A stretch of 64,000 bases of DNA from Brevibacterium jeotgali (GTDB taxonomy: Bacteria > Actinomycetota > Actinomycetes > Actinomycetales > Brevibacteriaceae). The stretch is taken from positions 19,989 through 83,988 of the forward strand of contig NZ_FXZM01000014.1 of assembly GCF_900169175.1 (NCBI RefSeq), in the 5' to 3' direction. The notes under the pieces are model-generated. The model saw only the letters and a list, made by a program, of their open reading frames with translations, had not been told where the DNA came from and made no database searches. Position 1 is the first letter of the stretch; every line of letters begins with the position of its first letter. Below, in pieces: positions 54,939 through 63,303 of the stretch. The position numbers were made by a program, and so were the translations under genes.

Positions 54939-56158
54939 GCCACACACCGAACGCCGCTTCCGGACACGCGGACGCATCCGTCATGATCCGCCTCGAGGAG
55001 CTCACCAAGCGGTTCCCCGGGCAGTCCCGCAGCGCAGTCGAATCCCTCACCCTGGACATCCTCGAAGGCGAGATCGTCGTGCTCGTGGGCCCCTCCGGCT
55101 GCGGCAAGACGACGACGATGAAGATGATCAACCGGATCATCGAACCCTCGTCGGGCCGCATCATCCTGAACGGTGAGGACGTCACCTCCAAGAATCCCGA
55201 CCACCTGCGTCGCCGGATCGGGTACGTCATCCAGCAGACGGGTCTGTTCCCGCACATGACGATCGGCGAGAACGTCGCCACGGTGCCCAAACTGCTGGGA
55301 TGGGACGCGAAGCGGGTCAGCGCACGGGTCGACGAACTCCTCACCATGGTGAACATGGACCCTGCCGAGTACCGCGGCCGGTACCCCAAGCAGCTGTCCG
55401 GAGGTCAGCAGCAGCGCGTCGGAGTGGCCCGCGCACTGGGCGCGGATCCCGAGGTCATGCTCATGGACGAGCCGTTCGGAGCGATCGATCCCATCACCCG
55501 CGACCGCCTCCAGAACGAGTTCCTGCGCCTCCAGTCTGAGGTGCGGAAGACGATCGTCTTCGTCACCCACGACATCGACGAGGCCATCAAGATGGGCGAC
55601 CGCATCGCGATCCTGCAGGAGGGGTCCCGGATCGCACAGTACGACACGCCGGAACGCATCCTCACGGCACCGGCGAACGACTTCGTGAAGGACTTCATCG
55701 GAGCAGGCGCCTCCCTCAAACGCCTCAACTTGTCTCGCGTGCGCGACATCGAGCTGGGCACCTGGGACACCGTGACCACCGCGGATTCGGCAGAGACCGC
55801 TCACAGCACGCTGTCGAGCTCGGAGTACAGCGCCGTCCTCGTCCTGGACACCGACGGTCGGCCGGTGAGGTGGGTGACCGCCGACGACCTGCGGCGCATC
55901 GACGGCCGCTCCCTCGATCAGATCGGATCCGCCCCGCAGGCCGTGGTCGAACCCCGCGCCACGCTCAGTGACGCACTCAACGAGCTCGTCGCAGCGCGCT
56001 ACGCGGTCACCGTCGTGGTCGACGAGCAGGGTCGCTACCTGGGCGTCATCGACTTCGATCAGCTCAACGAGGCGATCCGCTCGATGCGCAGCACCGCAGT
56101 CGCGGAGGCGCGCTCAGAGTTCGCCGCTCACGACAGTTCGCAGGAGGGACCGTCATGA
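54935..56158 (+). CDS. Osmolyte ABC transporter ATPase with CBS domains (OpuCA/ProV type)
   Basis: A 407-residue ATPase energising the importer. Walker A GPSGCGKTTT, LSGGQQQRVGVARAL signature, Walker B VMLMDEPFGAID and VTHDIDEA H-loop are in order within residues ~15-245. The region GQSRSAVESLTLDI and QQTGLFPHMTI are typical of the ProV/OpuA group. Residues ~275-385 contain a CBS pair (VLVLDTDGRPVRWVTADDL and VVVDEQGRYLGVIDF), used by OpuA-type transporters to sense ionic strength or c-di-AMP. It overlaps both permease genes by 4 nt (ATGA). A longer upstream frame is not used. Confidence 0.92.
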   Translation: MSHTPNAASGHADASVMIRLEELTKRFPGQSRSAVESLTLDILEGEIVVLVGPSGCGKTTTMKMINRIIEPSSGRIILNGEDVTSKNPDHLRRRIGYVIQQTGLFPHMTIGENVATVPKLLGWDAKRVSARVDELLTMVNMDPAEYRGRYPKQLSGGQQQRVGVARALGADPEVMLMDEPFGAIDPITRDRLQNEFLRLQSEVRKTIVFVTHDIDEAIKMGDRIAILQEGSRIAQYDTPERILTAPANDFVKDFIGAGASLKRLNLSRVRDIELGTWDTVTTADSAETAHSTLSSSEYSAVLVLDTDGRPVRWVTADDLRRIDGRSLDQIGSAPQAVVEPRATLSDALNELVAARYAVTVVVDEQGRYLGVIDFDQLNEAIRSMRSTAVAEARSEFAAHDSSQEGPS

Positions 56159-56949
56159 GTGCCCCGGCCACTGCTGCCAGCACCACCGACGCCGAGGTCG
56201 TCCAGACCCAGAGCGCCCCGCCTCGTCGTTCGTGGCCGGGCTACCTCACGATGCCGCTCATCCTGGGACTCGTGTGCCTGGGCATGTTCCTGTACGTGCA
56301 GAGCCGCGAGCTCGACTCGATCGAGGCCCGCTCGCTCAACGCGCGCACGATCCTCACCGCGCTGCAGGGACACGTGATGCTCACAGCGGTGTCCACGCTG
56401 GTGACGCTCGTGATATCCGTACCGCTGGGAGTCCTGCTGACCCGGTCCTTCACGCGCGTGATCCGCCCGTACATCATCGGCGTCCTCACCGTCCTGCAGG
56501 CCGTTCCCACCATCGCGATCCTCGTGCTGCTGGCGGTCGCGTTCCTGTTCCTCGGCTTCCAGGCCGCGATCGTGGGTCTGGTGCTGTACGCGATCATCCC
56601 GGTGCTGCTCAACACCATGGTCGGTCTCGAGCAGGTCGACGAGAACGTCATGGAAGCAGGCCGCGGCATGGGGTTCTCGCGCTGGCAGGTGCTCACGAAG
56701 CTCGAGGTTCCGCTGGCCGTGCCGGTGATCCTCGCCGGTGTGCGCACCGCACTGGTCATCAACGTGGGCACCGCGACCCTCGTCACCTACATCGACGCGG
56801 GCGGGCTGGGCGACATCATCGTCGCCGGCCTGTCCACCAACCGCATCCTGGTCCAGCTGATCGGTGCCGCACTCACCGCGGTGCTCGCCCTGCTCGTGGA
56901 CTACATCGCAGGCATCGCAGAAGACCTGCTGCGGCCCAAGGGCCTCTGA
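56155..56949 (+). CDS. Osmolyte ABC transporter permease (OpuCD/ProW type)
   Basis: A 264-residue second permease. A disordered N-terminus of ~25 residues precedes a first helix (TMPLILGLVCLGMFLYV) and an extra periplasmic stretch, then five core helices. The ATPase-contact loop is EAGRGMGFSRWQVLTKLEVP (about 163-182). It ends with ATALVDYIAG-type helix and LLRPKGL. It starts within the ATPase stop (ATGA) and is followed after 31 nt by the binding-protein gene with GGAGG. Confidence 0.9.
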   Translation: MSAPATAASTTDAEVVQTQSAPPRRSWPGYLTMPLILGLVCLGMFLYVQSRELDSIEARSLNARTILTALQGHVMLTAVSTLVTLVISVPLGVLLTRSFTRVIRPYIIGVLTVLQAVPTIAILVLLAVAFLFLGFQAAIVGLVLYAIIPVLLNTMVGLEQVDENVMEAGRGMGFSRWQVLTKLEVPLAVPVILAGVRTALVINVGTATLVTYIDAGGLGDIIVAGLSTNRILVQLIGAALTAVLALLVDYIAGIAEDLLRPKGL

Positions 56950-56980
56950 GGCGCAACCACCATTTCGGGGAGGAACCACC

Positions 56981-57919
56981 ATGTTCACGAAATCCAAGCT
57001 CAGCGCAGCGGTCGGACTGTCCGCAGCCACTGCACTCCTCCTGAGCGCCTGCGGTGGAGGAGGTGCGGAGGAGAGCCCCAATGAGGGCCTCCTGGAGGGA
57101 GTGGAGCTCATCTCCGGCTCGAAGGAGTTCACCGAATCGGTCGTGCTCTCGCAGATCACAGCGCTCGCGCTCGAAGACGCCGGGGCCTCCATCACGGACC
57201 AGACGGGCATCTCCGGCAGCGCGACGGTCCGCGAGGCCCTGGAGTCCGGCGAGGTCGACTTCTACTGGGAGTACACCGGCACCGGCTGGGTGAACATCCT
57301 GGGCAATACGACGGAGGACGTGCCCGACGACCTCTTCGCCGCGGTGTCCGAGGATGACGAGGCGAATGGCATCGCGTGGCTGGACCCGGCACAGTTCGAG
57401 AACACGTACCGGATCGCGGTGAAGGAGGACTTCGCGAACGAGAACGGCATCACGACGATGTCGGATTCGGCGGAGTTCATCGAGGAGAACCCCGACCAGG
57501 CACGGATCTGCGCGGCCAGCGAGTTCATCAACCGCGACGACGGCCTGCCCGGCATGGAGGACGCGTACGGCTTCGAGTACGCAGACGTCGTGGAGCTGGA
57601 CCTCAACCTCATCTACCCGCAGGTGGGCGACGCGTGCGAGTTCGGTGAGGTGTTCTCCACCGATGCGCGGATCGCGGCGAACGACATGGTCGTGCTCGAG
57701 GATGATGAGGGCTTCTTCGTCGAGTACCTGGGCGCGATGACGCTGCGCCAGGAGACGCTGGACGAGCATCCGGAGATCGCAGAGATCATGGCACCGATCT
57801 CCGAGAAGCTGACGGACGACCTCATGATGGAGCTCAACGGTCGGGTCGACACCGATGGCGAGATGCCCGAGGACGTCGCTCAGGACTGGCTCGAGGAGAA
57901 CGAGCTGATCGGCGGCTGA
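56981..57919 (+). CDS. Osmolyte-binding lipoprotein (OpuAC/OpuCC type)
   Basis: A 312-residue lipoprotein of the OpuAC family. The signal peptide ends in the lipobox LLSAC (Cys about 25). ISGSKEFTESVVLSQI and WEYTGTGWVN are the family landmarks of the OsmX/OpuCC/ProX-like (QAT) binding proteins; TYRIAVKEDFA and AANDMVVLEDDEGFF complete the ligand cleft. The protein is strongly acidic, as other secreted proteins here. ATG 56981 follows GGAGGAACCACC. Ligand could be choline, glycine betaine, carnitine or ectoine. A strong terminator at 57981 ends the operon. Confidence 0.9.
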   Translation: MFTKSKLSAAVGLSAATALLLSACGGGGAEESPNEGLLEGVELISGSKEFTESVVLSQITALALEDAGASITDQTGISGSATVREALESGEVDFYWEYTGTGWVNILGNTTEDVPDDLFAAVSEDDEANGIAWLDPAQFENTYRIAVKEDFANENGITTMSDSAEFIEENPDQARICAASEFINRDDGLPGMEDAYGFEYADVVELDLNLIYPQVGDACEFGEVFSTDARIAANDMVVLEDDEGFFVEYLGAMTLRQETLDEHPEIAEIMAPISEKLTDDLMMELNGRVDTDGEMPEDVAQDWLEENELIGG

Positions 57920-57928
57920 GCTGGCCGC

Positions 57929-57979
57929 ACAGCCCCGCCCGCTGAACAGCCCCGCGCGCTGAACAGCCTGGCGCGCAGA
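57929..57979. repeat. 17-bp tandem repeat, 3 units
   Basis: ACAGCCCCGCCCGCTGA (57929-57945), ACAGCCCCGCGCGCTGA (57946-57962) and a diverged third unit (57963-57979), directly before the terminator. Confidence 0.88.
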
Positions 57980-57980
57980 C

Positions 57981-58015
57981 CGGCCCGGCACCCTCGCGTC
58001 GAGGGTGCCGGGCCG
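57981..58015. terminator. Strong bidirectional terminator after the osmolyte operon
   Basis: A perfect 15-bp stem, CGGCCCGGCACCCTC (57981-57995) with GAGGGTGCCGGGCCG (58001-58015), loop GCGTC. It lies between convergent genes. Confidence 0.85.
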
Positions 58016-58042
58016 TCGTCGTGCCGGGCCGGGTGCCGCCTG

Positions 58043-59566
58043 TCACGCCTCTGCGAACCTGCCGACGGTCGCCTGCGCGTCCACGCCCTCCAGCGCCGAG
58101 GCGAACATCCGGTAGTACGCGAGCTCCTCCCGCGTGCGCAGGGGCGGGTCCACGACACCGGCCTCGGCGGCCAGTTCGGCGTCCGTCACAGTGGCATCGA
58201 AGTGGTCGCGCAGCACGTCGTTCATACCGGTGCCCTCCCCGAACTGCTCTTTGCGCCGCCACAGGACCTCGTCCGGCAGCCAGCCGTCGAACGCGCGACG
58301 CAGCAGCCATTTGGCGGGGCGCCCGTCTGCGACCAGCTTCCACTCCGGCGGCAGCGCCATCGCCAGTTCGACGACGTCGAGGTCGAGGAAGGGAAGTCGG
58401 GGTTCGACTCCCAGCGAGCCCGCCACCCGGTCGACTCGCTGCAGTCCGCCGATGTGCATGCCCTTGAGCGTCTCCAGCAGTTCGGAGTGCAGCGCGTCAC
58501 CCTCTGTGATCGCTCCGTAGTGGGTGTAGCCGGCGAACAGTTCGTCCGCCCCCTCCCCCACCAGCACCACCTTCGAATGCCGCGCCGCCAGCCGTGACAC
58601 GAAGAAGTTCGGGACAGCGGAATGCACGAGGGTCGGGTCGAAGGATTCCAGCTTCGCCACGACGCGCGGCACCACGTCGATCGCATCCTCAGCGGTGTAT
58701 GTGAGCTCCCGGTGCTCGGCCCCGCAGTGCTCTGCGACCAGGCGGGCCGCCAGCAGGTCGCCGCTGTCCTCCAGCCCCACAGCGAACGTCGTGAGCGTCC
58801 GCCCCTGCTGCGCTGCACGGCGCGCCGCGATCGCGGTGATGATGCTGGAGTCGACGCCTCCGGACAGCAGGACGCCCGCGGGGTTGCGACCGGTCATGCA
58901 CCGTTCCACTGCCCGGATCAGTGATTCGCGCACTGCGTCGAACACCCACTCCGGCGGGTCTTCATAGGGGGCTCGGCTCTGGAGCAGCACGGGAGTGGTG
59001 CCGGGGAACTCGCGAATCGGCTCCAGCCCTGCCTCTGGTGTCCAGACGTGCCCCGGCGGGAACGGTTCGATGAGCGGTCGCAGGTCTCTGTCGAAGGCAG
59101 TCATCTCCGAGGCGAACAGAACGCGGTCGTCCTTCCGTACCCAGTACATGGGCGCCAGACCGAGGATGTCCCGCCCTGCGGCGAAGCGTCCGGCAGCGTC
59201 TGCGACGGCCAGGGCGAAGGGTCCCCACAGTCGTTCGAAGGCGGGCGGGCCCATGTCTTCGAAGAGGATCGCGGCGACTTCCAGGTCCGATTCCGTCCGG
59301 AACCGTTCCGGCCCCACCCGGTCGCGGATGCGGCGATAGTTGTGGATCATCCCGTCGCCGACCACCCAGACGTCGCGTTCCGTGCCGCCGACGACCGGCT
59401 GGTCGCCGGATTCCGGGTCGACGATCGACAGGAATCTGCTGCCGAGCCAGGCTCCGTCGAGCTGCTGATGTCCGGTGCCGTCAGGCCCGCGGTGCGTGAG
59501 CCTCTCCAGCATCCGCAGCCCCATGCGGGGGTCGAATGGTCCGTGTGCTGCCACCAGTCCTGACAT
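58043..59566 (-). CDS. asnB: Asparagine synthetase-like protein lacking Cys2
   Basis: A 507-residue class II glutamine amidotransferase/asparagine synthetase. The synthetase domain has the PP-loop LLSGGVDSSIITA (about 232-244) and GEGADELFAGYTHY, and RLPFLDLDVVELAMALP. The N-terminal domain keeps THRGPDGTG and the Ntn fold, but position 2 is Ser (MSGLVAAHGPF) instead of the nucleophilic Cys of MCGI, so glutamine hydrolysis should be lost or much reduced and free ammonia would be used. ATG 59566 has GAGAGGA upstream and is the only start before the conserved block. It follows the lipid kinase gene at 25 nt. Confidence 0.88.
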   Translation of the reverse strand: MSGLVAAHGPFDPRMGLRMLERLTHRGPDGTGHQQLDGAWLGSRFLSIVDPESGDQPVVGGTERDVWVVGDGMIHNYRRIRDRVGPERFRTESDLEVAAILFEDMGPPAFERLWGPFALAVADAAGRFAAGRDILGLAPMYWVRKDDRVLFASEMTAFDRDLRPLIEPFPPGHVWTPEAGLEPIREFPGTTPVLLQSRAPYEDPPEWVFDAVRESLIRAVERCMTGRNPAGVLLSGGVDSSIITAIAARRAAQQGRTLTTFAVGLEDSGDLLAARLVAEHCGAEHRELTYTAEDAIDVVPRVVAKLESFDPTLVHSAVPNFFVSRLAARHSKVVLVGEGADELFAGYTHYGAITEGDALHSELLETLKGMHIGGLQRVDRVAGSLGVEPRLPFLDLDVVELAMALPPEWKLVADGRPAKWLLRRAFDGWLPDEVLWRRKEQFGEGTGMNDVLRDHFDATVTDAELAAEAGVVDPPLRTREELAYYRMFASALEGVDAQATVGRFAEA

Positions 59567-59591
59567 GAGTATCCTCTCCTCTTCCACCAGT

Positions 59592-60545
59592 CTAGGAGAG
59601 GTCGTGCAGTGACTGGTCGGGCACGACGACAGGGATGGCCCCCGGAGCGATCCGCACCCGCAGCGTCGTGACCAGACCGGCCGCCTCCCCGTCGAGGTGG
59701 ACCGGCAGCGGCCGGACACTCCGCACGCTCGCACTGGTCACACTCAGGAGGCCGAGGTCGTCGACGCGCTCATGTCCCCCGAAGAACCCCGCATGGAATA
59801 TCCGCCCCCACGAGGGAACGGTGCGAGGACCCGGAGCGACCGTCAGCCCGGCGAGAGCACCGGTCTGCGGACCCCCGTGGGGGAACACTGTGATCCCGTA
59901 CGGGATGCGCGAGATGTTGCCGAACTCCACGGCCCACACGCCGAGGTCCCGGTCCGTACGATCCGTCCCCTCCCCCGCGCTGACCGTGACCGGGAGTGGC
60001 CGCGCTGCCAGTCGGGTCAGCGCACCGATCCCATACCCGGCGGCTCCGCCTGCATCCTTCGCCCACCCGGGAGTGCGCAGGAGTGCGCCTCCGCTGTGGC
60101 CGATGCCCGCCGTGACGAGGAACGGCTGCTCCGCCGAGGCGCCTCCACCTGCGCGTTCGAGAGATGCCCACCCGAGATCGCAGCGGATGACGCAGGGGGC
60201 AGCATCTGCGTCCCGCAGCACATCGTCCAGCAGCCTCAGTCCGTCAGCGGTGCGCCGGATGCCGACGTTGAGGGCGAAGAGGTCTGCCGTTCCCGTCGGC
60301 ACAGGCAGCAGCGCGCCCCGCCAGCCCGGGGCGCCCACCAGCGCGCCGGCGACTTCGCGCAGCGTGCCATCGCCGCCGATGACCACGGTGAGCGCGGCCT
60401 CGGGATCGGGAACGCCGTGCGGGCGCGCGATCGACGTCGGACGCACCCGCACCGGCAGACCCCTGTGTGCACAGAGGGCCTGCACGCGCTCACACGCGTG
60501 CAGGCCCTTCGGGTGCACGGGGTTGACGATGACGTCGACGCTCAT
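59592..60545 (-). CDS. Diacylglycerol kinase family lipid kinase
   Basis: A 317-residue soluble lipid kinase (DagK/YegS-like). IGGDGTLREVAGAL (about 56-69) is the nucleotide-binding GGDGT motif; PVPTGTADLFALNVGI replaces the usual GTGNDFAR with GTADLFAL, as in many actinobacterial members. The C-terminal beta-sandwich ends VVVPDQSLHDLS. It may phosphorylate diacylglycerol or a sphingosine-like/polyprenol lipid. ATG 60545 lies 7 nt after TAGGCT, a leaderless layout. The asparagine synthetase-like gene follows closely on the same strand. Confidence 0.86.
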   Translation of the reverse strand: MSVDVIVNPVHPKGLHACERVQALCAHRGLPVRVRPTSIARPHGVPDPEAALTVVIGGDGTLREVAGALVGAPGWRGALLPVPTGTADLFALNVGIRRTADGLRLLDDVLRDADAAPCVIRCDLGWASLERAGGGASAEQPFLVTAGIGHSGGALLRTPGWAKDAGGAAGYGIGALTRLAARPLPVTVSAGEGTDRTDRDLGVWAVEFGNISRIPYGITVFPHGGPQTGALAGLTVAPGPRTVPSWGRIFHAGFFGGHERVDDLGLLSVTSASVRSVRPLPVHLDGEAAGLVTTLRVRIAPGAIPVVVPDQSLHDLS

Positions 60546-60552
60546 GCGCCGG

Positions 60553-60558
60553 AGCCTA
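60553..60558 (-). promoter_or_regulatory. Leaderless promoter of the lipid kinase gene
   Basis: TAGGCT (60558 to 60553), 7 nt (CCGGCGC), ATG at 60545. Confidence 0.55.
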
Positions 60559-60627
60559 GCGAAGACCGCCGGCAACGGCGCCCCGCGTCGTCACCCCCGC
60601 ATGGTCCGCGGCAGTTCCCCTCCGTGC

Positions 60628-62712
60628 TCAGCGACGCCTGCGGCTGGCGATCACTGCTGCGGTGCCGAGCCCGGCCAGCGCGATGGCCGCACCGATCGCA
60701 CCGACGAATTCCGCACCGGTCCGCGGCAGGCGGCTGTCGTCGTCGCGACCTGCATCGTCACGCCCGTCGTCGCCCTCGTCCCCGTCCTCTGGCCGGTCGC
60801 TCGGGTCCTCGCTGGGCTCATCGGACGGCTGATCCGTGGGGTCGTCGGACGGCTGATCCGAAGGCTCATCGGTCGGCTCTCCCGAGGGTCCGTCTGTCGG
60901 GTCATCCGTGGGCTCCGGCTCGGAGCGGTCGATCGACTCGCTGGTGAGCAGCCAGTTCTCCCGGTGGAAGTCGTCCGGATCGATGACCTGCTTCTCGACG
61001 GCCCAGTCGATCAACGCCTCACGGATCGCGACCTGCTCGTTGTAGACCTCGTCGAGGCCGTCCACCGGGTATCCGCTGCCGCCGGACTGGCGGTAGTTGT
61101 TGATCGCGAGCACGAACTCGTCGTCAGCGGCAACCTCCGTGCCGTCGGCCATGCGGATGTTCTCGATGCGCTCGCCCAACGGCTTGGAGATGTTGATGTC
61201 GTAGTCGACCCCGGTCAGCGCGTCGTAGGCGTAGTCGGGGATGTCCCGGCCGTCGGCCTCGTCGTAGCTGTTGGAGATCTCCTCCGGATCGAAGTCCGCT
61301 CCCTCCTCGACCTGGTCGTAGAACCTGGCGGCGTGCTCGAGGTAGTCCTTGAGCTCTGCCCCGTTCACCTGCACCCCGGACAGGGTGTTGTCGAAGACGT
61401 AGAGAGCGGCGACGTCGCGGACCGTCACGTCGCCTTCGCTGAAGACCGCATCGCGGCTGAAGGGCGAGGTCTGGGCGAGCACGGGCAGGTCCTCGTACTG
61501 AGTACCGGCCAGGCCCTCCTGGGTCTTCTCCGTCATGACGTGGCCGATGAAGTCGAGGATCGCGGTGTCCTCGTAGCGCGAGGTCTCCGTGCTCATCGTC
61601 TCCGAGGCCTGCGCGATGGTCTGGTTGACGTAGTCGACCGTCTCGTCGTGATGGGTCGAGAGAGCGTCGGCCATCTCCTGGCTCTCTGCGACGTCGCCCT
61701 GCAGGTAGTGCGGGGTGACCGACGGCGCGGCGGCCTCGTCCCAGTCGACCGCCAATCCGTCGCCGTCCTCGTCCGGTACGAGAGTGAGTTCGACCTCGGA
61801 CACGGACCGGGCCCAGTAGTCGGGCTGGGTGATGAGCGCCTGCGTGCCGTCTGACTGCGTGACGACCTCGGAGGGCTCATCGAGGTGGGAGTGTCCGGCG
61901 ACCAGTACGTCGATCTCCGGCACCTGCTCCGCGATGGTGCGCGAGACGTTCTCCTGCAGCTGCGACGGATCCCACTCCTGCCCCTGCGGATCCTTGCCGC
62001 CGTGGGCCAGCGCGACGACCACGTCCGCTCCGTCCTCCTTGAGCTGCGGGGCGTATTCCTGAGCGGAGGTGACCATGTCCTCGAACTCGACGGCCCCGTC
62101 CAGATGCTTCTTGTCCCAGATCCGGGAGCCGGGCGTCGTCAGCCCGACGACGCCCACGGTGACGGTCTCCCCGTCGATCTCACGTTCGATCATGGTCGTG
62201 GGATCGCTGTACGGCTCCCCGCTCGCGGTGTCGATCGCGTTCGCAGCGATGACCGGGAAGTCGGCCTGCTCTTCGTAGTAGTCGAGCATGCCGAGGCCGT
62301 AGTTGTACTCGTGGTTGCCCACCACCTGGGCGTCGTAGCCCATGAGGTTGTTCGCGACCGCCATCGGGTGGTCGCGGCCCGACTCCGTCACCGGCTCCGT
62401 CGCAGAGAAGTAGGAGGTGAGCGGGTTCCCCTGGATGGAGTCGCCGTTGTCGAACAGGAGGACCGATTCCTCTCCCTTCTCCTGCCGAATCCCGTCGACG
62501 ACGGTCTTCGCCCGGTCCAGTCCCAGTTCCTCACCGGCCGGGTACGGGGCATTGGTGAAGTAGTCCCAGTTGAGGGCGTGGCCGTGGACGTCGGTCGTCG
62601 CAAGGACGGACATGGACAGCGCCTGCGGTGCCGGCATCGCCGTGGCCGAGGCCGCTGGCCCCACCACGAGTGCCGCGGCTGCCAGCGCGGCGGGGACGGT
62701 CGGACGAATCAT
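60628..62712 (-). CDS. LPXTG-anchored 5'-nucleotidase / cyclic phosphodiesterase
   Basis: A 694-residue cell-wall enzyme. After a signal peptide (1-~26) comes the calcineurin-like metallophosphatase domain: TTDVHGH (about 39-45), DNGDSIQGNP, GNHEYNYG, and VLVAGHSHLD. The C-terminal 5'-nucleotidase domain follows (about 345-540) with SPFSRDAVFSEG and NNYRQSGGSGYPV. A stalk of Asp/Pro/Ser/Thr repeats (EPTDEPSDQPSDDPTD) leads to the sortase signal LPRTG, a hydrophobic helix and RRRR. It dephosphorylates extracellular nucleotides or 2',3'-cyclic nucleotides. ATG 62712 has GAGGAGAA upstream. Confidence 0.92.
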   Translation of the reverse strand: MIRPTVPAALAAAALVVGPAASATAMPAPQALSMSVLATTDVHGHALNWDYFTNAPYPAGEELGLDRAKTVVDGIRQEKGEESVLLFDNGDSIQGNPLTSYFSATEPVTESGRDHPMAVANNLMGYDAQVVGNHEYNYGLGMLDYYEEQADFPVIAANAIDTASGEPYSDPTTMIEREIDGETVTVGVVGLTTPGSRIWDKKHLDGAVEFEDMVTSAQEYAPQLKEDGADVVVALAHGGKDPQGQEWDPSQLQENVSRTIAEQVPEIDVLVAGHSHLDEPSEVVTQSDGTQALITQPDYWARSVSEVELTLVPDEDGDGLAVDWDEAAAPSVTPHYLQGDVAESQEMADALSTHHDETVDYVNQTIAQASETMSTETSRYEDTAILDFIGHVMTEKTQEGLAGTQYEDLPVLAQTSPFSRDAVFSEGDVTVRDVAALYVFDNTLSGVQVNGAELKDYLEHAARFYDQVEEGADFDPEEISNSYDEADGRDIPDYAYDALTGVDYDINISKPLGERIENIRMADGTEVAADDEFVLAINNYRQSGGSGYPVDGLDEVYNEQVAIREALIDWAVEKQVIDPDDFHRENWLLTSESIDRSEPEPTDDPTDGPSGEPTDEPSDQPSDDPTDQPSDEPSEDPSDRPEDGDEGDDGRDDAGRDDDSRLPRTGAEFVGAIGAAIALAGLGTAAVIASRRRR

Positions 62713-62742
62713 GCGGTTCTCCTCGAGTGCATCGATGCTCAG

Positions 62743-62762
62743 ACTCAGCACCGATGCTGAGT
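62743..62762 (-). promoter_or_regulatory. Operator-like hairpin upstream of the 5'-nucleotidase gene
   Basis: ACTCAGCA-CCGA-TGCTGAGT, perfect 8-bp arms, 31 nt upstream of the ATG. A related GATGCTCAG lies at 62734-62742. Could be an operator or a leader hairpin. Confidence 0.35.
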
Positions 62763-62861
62763 GTTCTCACTGCCGTCGTCCACTGTATTCCCAGACACGG
62801 ACACAGGGAGTGTCCGGAAGGCGACGGACGGATGAACCGCGACCTTCCGCGCCCCTCCGTC

Positions 62862-62867
62862 TACCCT
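62862..62867 (+). promoter_or_regulatory. Leaderless promoter of the Smr gene
   Basis: TACCCT, 6 nt (GGAGAC), ATG at 62874. GGAG in the spacer could instead be a ribosome site if transcription starts further upstream. Confidence 0.45.
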
Positions 62868-62873
62868 GGAGAC

Positions 62874-63125
62874 ATGCGCCTCAAGCTCGACCTGCACGAC
62901 ATCTTCAACAAGGGCACGGACATCGATCGAGCCCTGAGCGACATCCTCGACGAAGCGGAGCGCACGAAGACGAAGACCGTCGAGATCATTCCCGGCAAGG
63001 GCAGTGGACAGCTGAAGAAGCGGGTCCTCCGCTTCCTCGACCGCAAAGACGTGAAGGCGCGCTATCACCGCGTGGAGAAGGACAGCAAGAACCACGGCAG
63101 GCTCTTCGTCCATTTCAAGCACTGA
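62874..63125 (+). CDS. Stand-alone Smr domain protein
   Basis: An 83-residue protein made only of an Smr domain, the C-terminal nuclease-like module of MutS2. LDLHDIFNKGTDIDRAL (5-21) is the LDLHG-type motif with the catalytic-region His8, and PGKGSGQLKKRVLRFL (40-55) is the GxGxG loop; RVEKDSKNHGRLFVHFK ends the fold. Such proteins cleave branched DNA or RNA, recently tied to ribosome rescue. Position 9 is Asp where many have Gly. ATG 62874 is preferred since the conserved block starts at once. It lies between two sortase-anchored protein genes. Confidence 0.82.
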   Translation: MRLKLDLHDIFNKGTDIDRALSDILDEAERTKTKTVEIIPGKGSGQLKKRVLRFLDRKDVKARYHRVEKDSKNHGRLFVHFKH

Positions 63126-63187
63126 CAGCACGCACGGCAGGCTCGCCGCGTGCGACGGGGCCCGGACGACGGACGGGCGGCTGAGCC

Positions 63188-63240
63188 GATGAATGCATCG
63201 TGCCGGCCTGCGTACTGCAGACCGGCACGATGCATTCATC
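63188..63240. terminator. 19-bp hairpin between the Smr and LPXTG genes
   Basis: GATGAATGCATCGTGCCGG (63188-63206) pairs perfectly with 63222-63240; CTGC/GCAG extends it inside the loop. It can end transcripts from both sides. Confidence 0.8.
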
Positions 63241-63265
63241 TCTCCGGAGAGCCGGTGTCCGGCTC

Positions 63266-63298
63266 ACCGCCGCCGGTCATAGTGTGACCGGCGGCGGT
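63266..63298 (-). terminator. 14-bp hairpin directly after the LPXTG gene
   Basis: ACCGCCGCCGGTCA (63266-63279) pairs perfectly with TGACCGGCGGCGGT (63285-63298), loop TAGTG, five bases past the stop on the minus strand. Confidence 0.75.
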
Positions 63299-63303
63299 TG
63301 GAG

